From Halosimplex rubrum (GTDB lineage: Archaea; Halobacteriota; Halobacteria; Halobacteriales; Haloarculaceae): 64,000 bases of DNA. The translations under genes and the position numbers were made by a program. Location: positions 2,170,001 through 2,234,000 of the forward strand of contig NZ_CP058910.1 in assembly GCF_013415885.1 (NCBI RefSeq), written 5' to 3'. This document shows positions 1-7,560 of this stretch, one piece after another (the first letter of the stretch is position 1; every line of letters starts with the position of its first letter). The notes under the pieces were generated by a model. That model saw nothing but the letters and a program-made list of their open reading frames with translations, was not told where the DNA came from and made no database searches.

Positions 1-1320
1 GACCGACCGCTCGACGGAGAGTTCGGGGTCGAAGTCGAGTTCGATCGACGACTCGGGGTCGTTCTGTCCGTCCCGGTCGCCCAGCGACCCCGGCGCCATC
101 CGCAGGTTCCCGTCGGCGTCGACCATCACGAACGTCTTCTCCGGGCGGTCGACGCCGTCGCCGACCCCCGGCACCTCGCTGGCCCGCAGGAACTTCCCGG
201 TGTCCTCCCGCACCAGCAGCGGCATATCGGTCTGCTCCTTGAGGTGGTCCTCGTCGTGCAGCCCCTCGTCGACGATGGTCCGGGCCATCCCGAGCGCGAG
301 CGCGGTGTCGGTGCCGCCCTGCGGCGAGAGCCACTCGTCGGTGTGGATGGCCGTCTGTGAGTAGTCGGTGAACACGCCGACGCGTTTGGTGCCGTTGTAC
401 CCGGCGTCGAGGAAGAACTTCGCGTCGGGGATGCGCGTGACGTTGATGTTCGACCCCCACGCGATGATGTAGTCGGCGTTGTACCAGTCGGCGCTCTCGG
501 CGTTGTCCGTCTGGGTGCCCCAGGTGATCGGCTGGCCCGGCGGCAGGTCCGAGTACCAGTCGTAGAAGCTGTGGGAGACACCCCCCAAGAGATTGATCAG
601 CCGGCTTCCCGAGGCGAACGAGACGGGGCTCATCGCCGGGATCGGGGTGAACCCGGAGATGGCGTCGTAGCGGCCCGCCTGCACCTCGTCGACGACGTGT
701 TCGGCGATCTCCGTCAGCGCCTCGTCCCAGGAGATGCGCTGCCACTTGCCCTCGCCGCGCTCGCCGGTGCGGCGCATCGGGTACTTGATGCGCTGGTCGG
801 CGTTGACGTAGTCGGTGTAACAGGCCCCCTTCTGACAGCCCCGCGGGTTGGGGTCGGGGAGGCTCTCGTCGAAGTTCGGGTAGTCGCCGGCCTGCTCCTC
901 GCGCCACACCTGGCCGTTCTTGACGTACACCTCCCACGAACAGGAGCCGGTGCAGTTGACCGAGTGCGTCGAGCGGTGTTTCGAGTCCCAGTCCCACTCC
1001 TCGCGGTAGAGGTCCTCCCACTCCCGGTAGGGGTAGTCACCGATCGGGTCGTTGACGACCTGCAGGCGAGTCATCTGGAGGAAGTCCTGGGCGAGACCGG
1101 TCCGGGAGGCCCCCGCGCCGGCGACGCCGGCCGCGCCGACGCCCTTCAGGAAGTCCCGGCGGGAGACGTCCACGTCGGCGCCGCCGTCCGTGGTCGCGGG
1201 GCCCTCCGCTGCGCCGTCGGCAGCGGCTCCCTCGGCGACCCCGTCGGTCCCTTCGCTGTCGGTGCTGTCGGTCGGCGGGTCGTCGGTTCGGTCGTGGTCG
1301 GTCGAGTAGTCGTCGGTCAT
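1..1320 (-). CDS. narG: Respiratory nitrate reductase, molybdopterin catalytic subunit (C-terminus beyond window)
   Basis: Catalytic subunit that reduces nitrate to nitrite with a Mo-bisMGD cofactor. The first 440 residues are visible. A 40-residue acidic leader is followed by a twin-arginine signal (SRRDFLKGVG), which points to export and an active site outside the membrane, as known for haloarchaeal pNar. The motif CTGSCSWEVYVKNG carries the NarG-type FeS ligand region, and GCQKGACYTDYVN and ITWGTQTDNAESADWYNAD are typical NarG stretches. The ATG (1320) overlaps the stop of the preceding small gene in ATGA, so it is the last visible gene of a coupled operon; narH would be expected beyond the edge. 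The family is secure; full length is not visible. Confidence 0.95.
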   Translation of the reverse strand, partial: MTDDYSTDHDRTDDPPTDSTDSEGTDGVAEGAAADGAAEGPATTDGGADVDVSRRDFLKGVGAAGVAGAGASRTGLAQDFLQMTRLQVVNDPIGDYPYREWEDLYREEWDWDSKHRSTHSVNCTGSCSWEVYVKNGQVWREEQAGDYPNFDESLPDPNPRGCQKGACYTDYVNADQRIKYPMRRTGERGEGKWQRISWDEALTEIAEHVVDEVQAGRYDAISGFTPIPAMSPVSFASGSRLINLLGGVSHSFYDWYSDLPPGQPITWGTQTDNAESADWYNADYIIAWGSNINVTRIPDAKFFLDAGYNGTKRVGVFTDYSQTAIHTDEWLSPQGGTDTALALGMARTIVDEGLHDEDHLKEQTDMPLLVREDTGKFLRASEVPGVGDGVDRPEKTFVMVDADGNLRMAPGSLGDRDGQNDPESSIELDFDPELSVERSV

Positions 1321-1496
1321 TGTTTGGCAACGAAGATAGTCGCGAGTCCGCAGGCGACGCCGGTGGCCGCGAGGGCGATCCCCGCCGCGGTGTCGCCGCC
1401 GGTGTCGAGTCCGATCGCGATCAGCGCGACGCCAAGCAGCTTGCTCAGTCGGTCGATCCAGCGATAGGAGCGCTCGGTGACGGTCACGGCGCTCAT
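1317..1496 (-). CDS. Small membrane protein of the nar operon
   Basis: A 59-residue protein with an N-terminal [17 protein letters not shown] segment and one or two hydrophobic stretches ([11 protein letters not shown] and [19 protein letters not shown]). It sits between cytochrome b and narG with ATGA overlaps at both ends (1493-1496 and 1317-1320), which strongly supports translation. Haloarchaeal nar clusters have a small ORF of unknown function at this place. It may help assembly or anchoring of the reductase; that is inference from position only. Confidence 0.75.
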   Translation of the reverse strand: MSAVTVTERSYRWIDRLSKLLGVALIAIGLDTGGDTAAGIALAATGVACGLATIFVAKQ

Positions 1497-3052
1497 TCCT
1501 CGCCCTCCGCGTCGGTCCGGTCGTCGGACGGTTCGTCGTCGGCCTGGTCGGTCGCTTCGGGTTCGTCGTCGCCGTTGCCGCGCAGCAGGCCGTAGGTGAT
1601 AGCCGCACAGAGCGTCGGCCAGCCCAGCAGCGCCCACCAGAGCACGGCGTTGACGGCGCCGGTCCCGGTGTCGAGCGCGTCGGCGGCGATGTTGTTCATC
1701 CCCGCGATGGACGCGACCATGATGAACGTGACGCCGAAGACGCCGACGGCGGTCTGTTTCGGCCGGTCGAGCGGGTTCAGCGAGAAGTGTTCGGGGTCGC
1801 GGTAGTAGTCGACGAAGGGCCAGGCCGCGACGGCCCCGAACACGAGCCCCGGCATGAGGATGCCGCCGACGAACTCGGCGTTGACCTCGCCGACGAGGGG
1901 GACGTGGAACGCGAGCCACGACGGGAGCAGCTTCAGGAACCCGTAGACCCACATCAGGAACCAGTCGGGCATGATGAGCGCGGGCGTGCCCGCCGGGTCG
2001 TTGGGGCCGTACTCGGCGACGTTGTGGACCGGGAGGAACCCGGCCAGCAGCGACAGGGTCGCCAGCGTCAGGAAGAAGACGACGGCGCTCACCGCCGCCT
2101 GGTTCGGGAACGCGGGCAACCCGACGATGACGCTGTCGTCGTCGCGGTCGACCGCGCCGGCCACCTTCGCCCGGACCGTCCCGGCGACGCTACCGCCGTC
2201 GGTGGCGGCCCCGCTACCGGTGGCGGCCCCGTCGGTCGCGACGCCGTCACCGCCGTCGGCCGCTGCGGTTCCGCCGCTGGCGGCCCCGCCTTCGGCCGGC
2301 GGCGCTGGTCCGGGCACGTCGCCATCGCGCTCGGCCTCGGTGTGTTTCTGGCGCATCAGGATCAGCATGTGGACGCCGATCAGCCCCGCGATAGCCAGCG
2401 GTATCACGAGCACGTGCAGGAAGTAGAACCGCGGGATAGTGGCCGACGACGGGAACGACCCGCCGAAGACGAGCTTCGCGAACGCGTCGCCGACCAGCGG
2501 GATCGACTTCGCGAGGTTGTATCCGATCCCCGTCGCGGTGCTGGCGAACTCGTCGAACGGCAGCGCGTAGCCGGTGTAGGCGGCGCCCATCGAGAGGCCG
2601 GCCAGCCCCGTCCCGACGAGCCAGTTGGGCTCGCGGGGGTTGCGGTAGGCGCCGGTGAAGAAGACCCTGAGCATGTGCAGCGCCATCGAGGCGATGAACA
2701 GGTGGGCCGCCCAGTGGTGCATCCGGCGCAGGAGCATCCCGAACGGCACGTCGTAGGTGATGTTCAGGACGCTCGTGAACGCCTCGGGCACCTCCTCGCC
2801 CTGGAAGCGCTCGACGCTGCCCTCGTAGGTCACGTCGCTCGTGCTCGGTTCGAAGAAGAAGCCGAGGAACATCCCCGTCAACACGAGGACGAGGAAACAG
2901 AACAGGGCGACCTCGCCGAGCAGAAAGGAGTCCTCGGCGGGGAACGCCTTGCCGAGCACGTCCCTGTCCGAATCGAGGTCGAGACGGGCGTCGAGCCAGT
3001 CGTAAGCGCGGGCGAGGCGGCCGGTCCCGTCGCCGCCGTCGCTGGTCGCCAT
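1493..3052 (-). CDS. narC: Cytochrome b (bc1/b6-subunit IV fusion type) of the nitrate reductase electron-transfer module
   Basis: A 519-residue membrane protein. The N-terminal half is a b6-type four-helix cytochrome with two His pairs ([11 protein letters not shown]...ALHMLRV and [11 protein letters not shown]...GVHMLIL). The C-terminal half resembles subunit IV, with [13 protein letters not shown] in place of the PEWY quinone-site motif. A Gly/Ala/Asp-rich linker of about 60 residues (roughly 240-300) joins the halves. With the Rieske protein it should oxidise quinol and pass electrons to NarGH, as proposed for Haloferax and Haloarcula NarC. I chose ATG 3052, which shares one base with the Rieske stop (TGATG); GTG 3055 would add one residue. 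Confidence 0.9.
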   Translation of the reverse strand: MATSDGGDGTGRLARAYDWLDARLDLDSDRDVLGKAFPAEDSFLLGEVALFCFLVLVLTGMFLGFFFEPSTSDVTYEGSVERFQGEEVPEAFTSVLNITYDVPFGMLLRRMHHWAAHLFIASMALHMLRVFFTGAYRNPREPNWLVGTGLAGLSMGAAYTGYALPFDEFASTATGIGYNLAKSIPLVGDAFAKLVFGGSFPSSATIPRFYFLHVLVIPLAIAGLIGVHMLILMRQKHTEAERDGDVPGPAPPAEGGAASGGTAAADGGDGVATDGAATGSGAATDGGSVAGTVRAKVAGAVDRDDDSVIVGLPAFPNQAAVSAVVFFLTLATLSLLAGFLPVHNVAEYGPNDPAGTPALIMPDWFLMWVYGFLKLLPSWLAFHVPLVGEVNAEFVGGILMPGLVFGAVAAWPFVDYYRDPEHFSLNPLDRPKQTAVGVFGVTFIMVASIAGMNNIAADALDTGTGAVNAVLWWALLGWPTLCAAITYGLLRGNGDDEPEATDQADDEPSDDRTDAEGEE

Positions 3053-3684
3053 CACTCACCCCCCGGGCCGACGGGCCCTTCGAAGTCCCCGGTCGCGACG
3101 AGGTAGCCGTCGCTCGAGAGCGTCAGTGGGAGCTGTGGGAGCGCCCGCGGCGGCGGGCCGCCGACGACCGAAGCGCCGCTGGTGGGGTCGAACTTCCCGA
3201 AGTGACACGGGCAGACCAGCGTCTCGCCCTCGGTGTCCGAGACCATACAGCCCGCGTGCGTGCAGACCTTCGAGTAGGCGGCGTAGCCGCCGACCGTCGA
3301 CTCCATGCTCGTCTCGCCGCCGTAGGCGTCCTCCGGGTAACGGACCAGCAGCGTCGGCGCGTCCGCGATGCCCGGCCTGGGTTCGGGGAAGACGGTCAGC
3401 TGCTCGCCCTCGGCGAGGGTGTCCTCGGTCACGCGGTCGCCCTCGCCGTCGACCAGCGCGACGCCGTCGGAGTACACCGGTCCGGAGTATCCCCGCTCGA
3501 AGACGCGGGTCAGGCCCATCAGCGGCGCCGCGAGGCTGCCGACGGCGGTCAGCCCGCCGACGGTCGCCAGCACCTTCGCGTAGTCCCGGCGCTCCATCTC
3601 GGCGCGGGCGTCGGTGTAGATGCTCGGCCGGGCCGGTTCCTCGTCGCCGCAACAGCCGTCGCAGGTGTCACAGTCGTCGCTCAT
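3052..3684 (-). CDS. narB: Rieske [2Fe-2S] protein of the nar operon
   Basis: A 210-residue Rieske protein. Cluster ligands are visible in CTHAGC and CPCHFGKFD, and the C-terminal [14 protein letters not shown] is typical. The N-terminus is cysteine rich (CDTCDGCC within residues 5-12), which is unusual and could bind a metal or regulate insertion. It is followed by a twin-arginine-like segment ([18 protein letters not shown]) that would anchor the protein on the outer face of the membrane. A strong Shine-Dalgarno (GGAGGGAG) precedes ATG 3684, which overlaps the stop of a 16-codon ORF (ATGA). It works with the cytochrome b encoded next. Confidence 0.92.
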   Translation of the reverse strand: MSDDCDTCDGCCGDEEPARPSIYTDARAEMERRDYAKVLATVGGLTAVGSLAAPLMGLTRVFERGYSGPVYSDGVALVDGEGDRVTEDTLAEGEQLTVFPEPRPGIADAPTLLVRYPEDAYGGETSMESTVGGYAAYSKVCTHAGCMVSDTEGETLVCPCHFGKFDPTSGASVVGGPPPRALPQLPLTLSSDGYLVATGDFEGPVGPGGE

Positions 3685-3731
3685 CGGTGGCTCCCTCCGC
3701 GGACGGCGGTGATGTCGGTCGTGCGATACAT
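3681..3731 (-). CDS. Candidate 16-residue coupled peptide inside the nar operon
   Basis: A 16-codon frame ([16 protein letters not shown]) fills the gap between the membrane-protein gene and the Rieske gene exactly. Its ATG shares one base with the upstream TGA (TGATG), its TGA overlaps the Rieske ATG (ATGA), and GGAGGG lies about 10 nt before its ATG. Ribosomes would therefore almost certainly traverse it. It may only be a coupling device; no function for the peptide is known to me. Confidence 0.55.
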   Translation of the reverse strand: MYRTTDITAVRGGSHR

Positions 3732-4384
3732 CAGTGGTCCCTCCGTTCGGCGACTTCGATGTGGGGCATGAACCACGCGTAGTAGGCGACCGTCGAGCCG
3801 GCCAGCGAGAGGAACATCCCGGCGGCGTAGACGCCGAAGTACTGGGTACGCGCCAGCGTCAGGTACTCGCCGGTGAACAGCGCCGCGAAGACGATCGCGA
3901 GGACGGTCAGCCCGCCCATCACGACCAGCCCCTCGATGGCCTCGCTCGCGTCGTGGTACTCGACGACCCAGCGCTCCTCGGTCGAGAGCCACGGGAAACC
4001 GACGGTGCCGCCGTCGGACCGGGCGTCGGCCGGGCGCCCGTCGCTCCCGGTCGCGGCCCGCCCGCCGTCGGCGACGGGCGCCTCGTCGCTCGCGGCCCCG
4101 CGGGCGGCCGCCGGTTCGTCGGGCCTGACGGCGCGGTTCATGAACCGGTGGGCCGCCGAGAGGACGGCGACCAGCGCCAGCAGCGCCACCCAGACGATGA
4201 CGCCCACCTGGCTCGGCGAGAGCTTGTTCGGCGTGTCGAGGAAGCCGTCGAGCGGCCGCAGCTCCGAGACGCTCTGGTCGATGGCGATCTCCTCGCTCGG
4301 CGGCTCGCCGTGCAGCCCGACGTACCACATCGGCAACAGCGTCATCACGACCAGCAGGGCGATCAGGTAGCCGGTGCGCCTCAT
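3731..4384 (-). CDS. Nar operon membrane protein (NarA position)
   Basis: A 217-residue protein with an N-terminal hydrophobic helix (YLIALLVVMTLLPMWYVGL), a second helix near residues 60-80 (VGVIVWVALLALVAVLSAAH), a low-complexity Ala/Gly/Asp linker, and two more helices (residues 150-205, ending MPHIEVAERRD). It is the first full-size gene of the operon, and its position matches the uncharacterised narA of other haloarchaeal nar clusters. A strong Shine-Dalgarno (GGAGGGGG) precedes ATG 4384, which overlaps the stop of a short leader frame. No cofactor motif is visible; it is probably part of the membrane quinol-oxidising complex. Confidence 0.75.
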   Translation of the reverse strand: MRRTGYLIALLVVMTLLPMWYVGLHGEPPSEEIAIDQSVSELRPLDGFLDTPNKLSPSQVGVIVWVALLALVAVLSAAHRFMNRAVRPDEPAAARGAASDEAPVADGGRAATGSDGRPADARSDGGTVGFPWLSTEERWVVEYHDASEAIEGLVVMGGLTVLAIVFAALFTGEYLTLARTQYFGVYAAGMFLSLAGSTVAYYAWFMPHIEVAERRDH

Positions 4385-4491
4385 CGGCGTCCCACCCCCT
4401 CCTGTCGCTCGGGACCCCGAGTTACCGCCTCGCGGACGCCCGAACCCCCCGGACGCCGCGGCCTCCGTCGGTCGGTCGGCAGACGGGACAT
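4381..4491 (-). CDS. Candidate leaderless leader ORF of the nar operon (36 codons)
   Basis: A short Arg/Gly/Pro-rich frame that ends in an ATGA overlap with the first nar gene. ATG 4491 lies 26 nt after a TATA-like element (GCTATCC on the minus strand, 4517-4523), so a leaderless start is plausible. The amino-acid composition (many Arg, few acidic residues) is not that of a halophilic protein, so a coupling role is more likely than a functional product. A longer in-frame extension upstream runs through the tandem repeat and is rejected. Confidence 0.4.
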   Translation of the reverse strand: MSRLPTDRRRPRRPGGSGVREAVTRGPERQEGVGRR

Positions 4492-4495
4492 CACA

Positions 4496-4539
4496 CCGAA
4501 TATGTACCGCCGTCGCGGATAGCAGTGTACCCCGAATAT
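4496..4539 (-). promoter_or_regulatory. Candidate nar promoter/regulator region
   Basis: The octamer CCGAATAT occurs twice as a direct repeat (4496-4503 and 4532-4539), 36 bp apart, on either side of the candidate TATA element at 4517-4523. CGAA half-sites are part of the site known to me for the haloarchaeal regulator NarO (CGAA-N4-TTCG). Only half-sites are present here, so assignment as a NarO target is inference. Confidence 0.3.
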
Positions 4540-4597
4540 TTTGGCCGTACTTGTACTCCGGTCGAAAACCGCCCGACAGCGACGGAACCGACCGGTC

Positions 4598-4657
4598 GGT
4601 CTGCGAGCGCCCGGTCTGCGAGCGCCCGGTCTGCGAGCGCCCGGTCTGCGAGCGCCC
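4598..4657. repeat. Tandem repeat, 15 bp x 4
   Basis: Four perfect copies of GGTCTGCGAGCGCCC lie head to tail, with a partial fifth start. The repeat lies between the end of the NarO/DmsR-like regulator gene and the nar promoter. Perfect copies imply recent expansion or strong conservation. Unit number could vary between strains; any effect on nar transcription is untested. Confidence 0.9.
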
Positions 4658-4694
4658 GGTCGACGGGCGACCGACCGCCCGTCGTCGAGGGCCG

Positions 4695-5348
4695 TCACGC
4701 CGACCCCTCCAGCAGCGAGTCGAGCACCTTCGACTGGGCCGACGCGAGGTGTTCGGCGAACGTGGAGGGGGCGATGTCCAGCCGCTCGGCGACCTCGGTC
4801 GCGTTGGCCGAGCGGGGGCGCTCGAAGTAGCCCATCTCCATGGCCGTCTCCAGCACCTCCTGCTGGCGGTCGGTGAGCCGCCCCCGGTCGACGAGGACCA
4901 TATCGTCGGCCTCGCCGTCGCCGGTGCGGGCCAGCCGGTCGATGCGGACCGACCCGAAGGCGGCGTCGAGGTCGTCGACGGCCGCCCGGACCGTCTCCAC
5001 GTCCGTCGCGTGGAAGCTCAGCCGGAGCGTGCCTCGCGAGGCGCTCACGTCGGTGACGGGCGCGCCCAGGCGCTCGACGGCCTCGCAGATGCAGTCGCCG
5101 CCCTCGCGGGTGAACCGCACCCGTTCCGAGCGGTCGGTCTCGAAGACGACCGATGCCTCGTCGGGGAGGTCCGCCGCCTCGGCGTCGCCCACGAGGTCGA
5201 ACTCCTCGACGACCTCACCCTCCCCGGCCGTGCTCCACGTGGCCGACCGGCCGATCGTGTCACCGCCGGTCGACGCCGCCACCGGGCAGGCCCCGGCCGC
5301 CTCGACCGCCAGCCTGACCTGGATGCCACCTGTCGATTCGACTCCCAT
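4695..5348 (-). CDS. HTH_10 (bacterio-opsin activator type) regulator, NarO/DmsR-like, copy 1
   Basis: A 217-residue transcription regulator. The N-terminal sensor half has a lone Cys (GACPVA) and a CxC motif (CICEAVERLG). The C-terminal HTH_10 domain (LTDRQQEVLETAMEMGYFERP through ATEVAERLDIAPSTFAEHL) binds DNA. NarO and DmsR, which activate anaerobic nitrate and DMSO respiration in Haloferax, carry a CXnCXC-type cysteine motif before the same domain; this protein has part of it. It lies next to the nar operon and beside a paralogue on the same strand, so a role in nar control is likely, though unproven. Confidence 0.75.
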   Translation of the reverse strand: MGVESTGGIQVRLAVEAAGACPVAASTGGDTIGRSATWSTAGEGEVVEEFDLVGDAEAADLPDEASVVFETDRSERVRFTREGGDCICEAVERLGAPVTDVSASRGTLRLSFHATDVETVRAAVDDLDAAFGSVRIDRLARTGDGEADDMVLVDRGRLTDRQQEVLETAMEMGYFERPRSANATEVAERLDIAPSTFAEHLASAQSKVLDSLLEGSA

Positions 5349-5440
5349 GTGCGGCCGGTGGCACGCTCCCCAAAAGAACCCCGTTCGGCGCTCTCAGTGT
5401 CCGGGAACCCCCGACGAACACGTTCGTCTGGCTTATGTTG

Positions 5441-6097
5441 TCACTTCGAATCGAGAACCATCGAGAGGACCGTCCGCTGGGCGGTCGCGAGGTGCTCGCA
5501 GGCCGTCGACAGCGCCACGTCGAGTTCCTCGGCGACCTCGCCGGCGTTGGCGCGCTTGGGCGTCTCGAAGTAGCCCATCTCGAAGGCGGTCTCCAGCACC
5601 TCCCGCTGGCGGTCGGTCAGCTCGGCCCGGTCGACGGCCACCGGGTCGTGGTCGGCCAGGTCGCAGTCCCGTTCGAGGCCGACGACGGCGACGCCCCCGA
5701 ACCGCGAGCGCAGCACCTCGACGACCGCCTCCAGCCGGTCGGCGTCGGGCGTGTAGAACGAGAGTCTGAGCCCGTCGTCCGTGGCGGATATATCGTCGAG
5801 CGGGTAGCCGTACTCCGAGAGGACGCCGCAGACGCAGGGCGACTCGTCGACGCCGCGCTCGCGGTAGCGGACGCCCTCGTCCCACTCGAAGACCACTTCG
5901 AGGTCGTCGTCCGGCGCCGCGCACTCGCGGACCTCCTCGGCGTCCCCCCTGAGGGTGAACTCCTGGACGAGCCGTCCGTCGTCGACGGTGCGCGAGACGG
6001 CGTCGACGCGCGCGCCAGCCGTCCGCGCCGCGCGAGCGGGCGTGCAGTGGCCGGGGTCGGTGACACGCATCTCCACCCGGAGCCCCTCGGTCGACAT
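5441..6097 (-). CDS. HTH_10 regulator, NarO/DmsR-like, copy 2
   Basis: A 218-residue paralogue of the neighbouring regulator. It has an N-terminal Cys (PGHCTPA), a CxC motif (PCVCGVLSEYG) and a C-terminal HTH_10 domain (LTDRQREVLETAFEMGYFETPKRA...AEELDVALSTACEHL). ATG 6097 was chosen because GGAGGAG stands about six nt before it and the family similarity begins there; the in-frame extension to 6388 covers the divergent promoter region. The 92-nt gap to the next regulator gene leaves room for a separate promoter. An oxygen- or redox-responsive function through the cysteines is inferred from NarO/DmsR. Confidence 0.75.
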   Translation of the reverse strand: MSTEGLRVEMRVTDPGHCTPARAARTAGARVDAVSRTVDDGRLVQEFTLRGDAEEVRECAAPDDDLEVVFEWDEGVRYRERGVDESPCVCGVLSEYGYPLDDISATDDGLRLSFYTPDADRLEAVVEVLRSRFGGVAVVGLERDCDLADHDPVAVDRAELTDRQREVLETAFEMGYFETPKRANAGEVAEELDVALSTACEHLATAQRTVLSMVLDSK

Positions 6098-6423
6098 GGG
6101 CCCTCCTCCGAACGCCGACCACAAAAGCGTGTCTTCGGGGAAACATGTTCGGGCACCTTCCCCGGTCGGATAACGGCCACAGTGTCGGGAGCAGCGGGGC
6201 TGAACGCCCGTAGGCGCTGAAACGTGCGCTCGTGTCCGAACGATGTCGACCCCGAAGGACCGGATGCGGTCGGCTATCGGGCCCGGGACTCGGGGGTGAA
6301 CGCTTTTACTGTCTGTTTCACTCCGAACCGAACGGAAACCACTGCTACAACTGGTACACGGACTGCTCGTCTCCATCGCGACCGGCACAGGGCATTTGCG
6401 GCTGGAGAGCGTACCTGACGGCG
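6098..6423. other. Intergenic region between regulator and cupin (326 bp)
   Basis: This is a divergent promoter region. Near the regulator it contains GGGGAAACATGTTCGGG (about 6135-6151), an imperfect palindrome around CATG that is a CGAA-N4-TTTC half-match on the minus strand to the NarO-type site. Towards the cupin gene lies an AT-rich CGCTTTTACTG (6301-6311). No convincing gene is present. Confidence 0.4.
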
Positions 6424-6741
6424 ATGCCGACGAAAGTGAACTACGAGGACGTGGACGCCGTCGGTGGCGGGCTCCACTTCCTCCGCGACGAACTGGACTG
6501 CGAGAACCTCGGCGTCTCCGTGCTGGAGTGCGAGCCGGGCTGGACCGGCAAGCCCCACGACCACGCCGAAGACGGCCAGGAGGAGGTGTACGTCCTCGTC
6601 GAGGGCGGAGCCACCGTCACCGTCGGCGGCGAGGACGTGGCGATGGCGCCCGGCGACGCCCTCCGTATCGACCCCGACGAGCGCCGACGGATCGAGAACG
6701 GCGACGCCGAGAGCACGTTCGTCCTCGCCGGCGCCCCCTGA
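6424..6741 (+). CDS. Cupin-domain protein
   Basis: A 105-residue single-domain cupin. Motif 1 is near GWTGKPHDHAEDGQEEVYVLVEG (His and Glu metal ligands) and motif 2 is near MAPGDALRIDPDERRRIEN. The second motif lacks its usual His, so metal binding may be altered. The start MPTKVNYEDVDAV matches haloarchaeal relatives; the frame stays open to 6232, but that part has an un-halophilic composition. Substrate and pathway are unknown. It stands alone between the nar regulators and an AT-rich gap. Confidence 0.8.
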   Translation: MPTKVNYEDVDAVGGGLHFLRDELDCENLGVSVLECEPGWTGKPHDHAEDGQEEVYVLVEGGATVTVGGEDVAMAPGDALRIDPDERRRIENGDAESTFVLAGAP

Positions 6742-7212
6742 ACACGTCCCGTCGCGGAACACCGACCCGGTTCGAGGATCGTACCGGATTTAGAGGATTA
6801 AAACGCGGAATACTGTAACCGAGCGACTGGTTCGGCAGAAAACCGCTTTCGGACCGAAAATTCCGAGTTGTTCCTCCTCTCGAACTCGAAATAAGATCTA
6901 CGGAGTTGATCGCGGCTGAAACGCCTTCGAGGGCTTTTGAGGGCCTGACACGCGTCTTTGAACGAACTTTATTTTCTGTGAGAATTATATGTTCCCGTAT
7001 GTGATATCGAACCCATCATATTTCAATGATTTCGGCGTCGTGCGTATCGGGGGGCGGAAACCGTCGCGGTAGGCGGGTGTTACCGACGCGGGGGTCGGGT
7101 GGAACGGTCGCAACGGTGGCGGGCCGGTGGCGGGACGGGGCTCCGGGTTTATTGTCGAAACTCGGTTAGAGGCAGGCGCCTCCCCCCTCGTTCACGGGTG
7201 GCGGAACGACAC
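6742..7212. other. AT-rich intergenic region (471 bp)
   Basis: No gene is visible. The stretch 6790-7035 is clearly less GC rich than its surroundings. It holds a perfect inverted repeat TTTCGG-A-CCGAAA (6847-6859) and AT-rich elements at 6793-6801 (GGATTAAAA) and around 6968-6992 (TTTATTTTCTGTGAGAATTA). The second AT-rich run could be a promoter for a short RNA or for the downstream small gene, but no product can be assigned. Confidence 0.4.
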
Positions 7213-7476
7213 ATGAGACGGAACTTTCAGGGCACCGACAGAGGGAAGCGAGTCGTGGCCGACGACGGGACGGCCGTCGGGACGATCGTGCGGACCGACG
7301 GCGACCGGGCGAGCGTCCTCCTGGACCCCGAGCGGTCCGAACCGGGCGACCCGACCGGCGAGACCGGGTCGCGGACGACGGTCGCGATCGACCGCAGGGG
7401 CGTCGCCGAGAGCACGAACGACCGCGTCCGGCTGGTCGAGGGTGCCGACCCGACCGACGCGCGGAGGCGCGCGTGA
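7213..7476 (+). CDS. Small PRC-barrel-like haloarchaeal protein
   Basis: An 87-residue protein beginning MRRNFQGTDRGKRVVADDG, with the beta-rich pattern GTIVRTDGDRASVLLDPE and a C-terminal RRGVAESTNDRVRLVEG. The opening (DRGKRVV..DG..VGT) resembles PRC-barrel-like haloarchaeal proteins that may bind partner proteins or RNA. ATG 7213 gives this core; earlier in-frame starts add an arginine-rich, unlikely extension. Function is unknown. Confidence 0.6.
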   Translation: MRRNFQGTDRGKRVVADDGTAVGTIVRTDGDRASVLLDPERSEPGDPTGETGSRTTVAIDRRGVAESTNDRVRLVEGADPTDARRRA

Positions 7477-7560
7477 CTGACGTGGAGACACACGCGACGG
7501 ACGCGGAAGATGGTACGGGCGACGGCGACTCCGAGCCCGGATCCGGGGAGCGAGCGCCGC

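Noticed and set aside
4598-4657. Possible CRISPR-like array upstream of nar.
   Set aside because: The 15-bp units are contiguous, without spacers. It is a simple tandem repeat.
6224-6418. A frame of up to 64 codons ending five nt before the cupin start, similar to the coupled leader ORFs.
   Set aside because: No TATA-like element at a suitable distance from its possible starts; the one AT-rich site (6301-6311) has no start codon 20-35 nt after it. Kept out of the count of leader ORFs.
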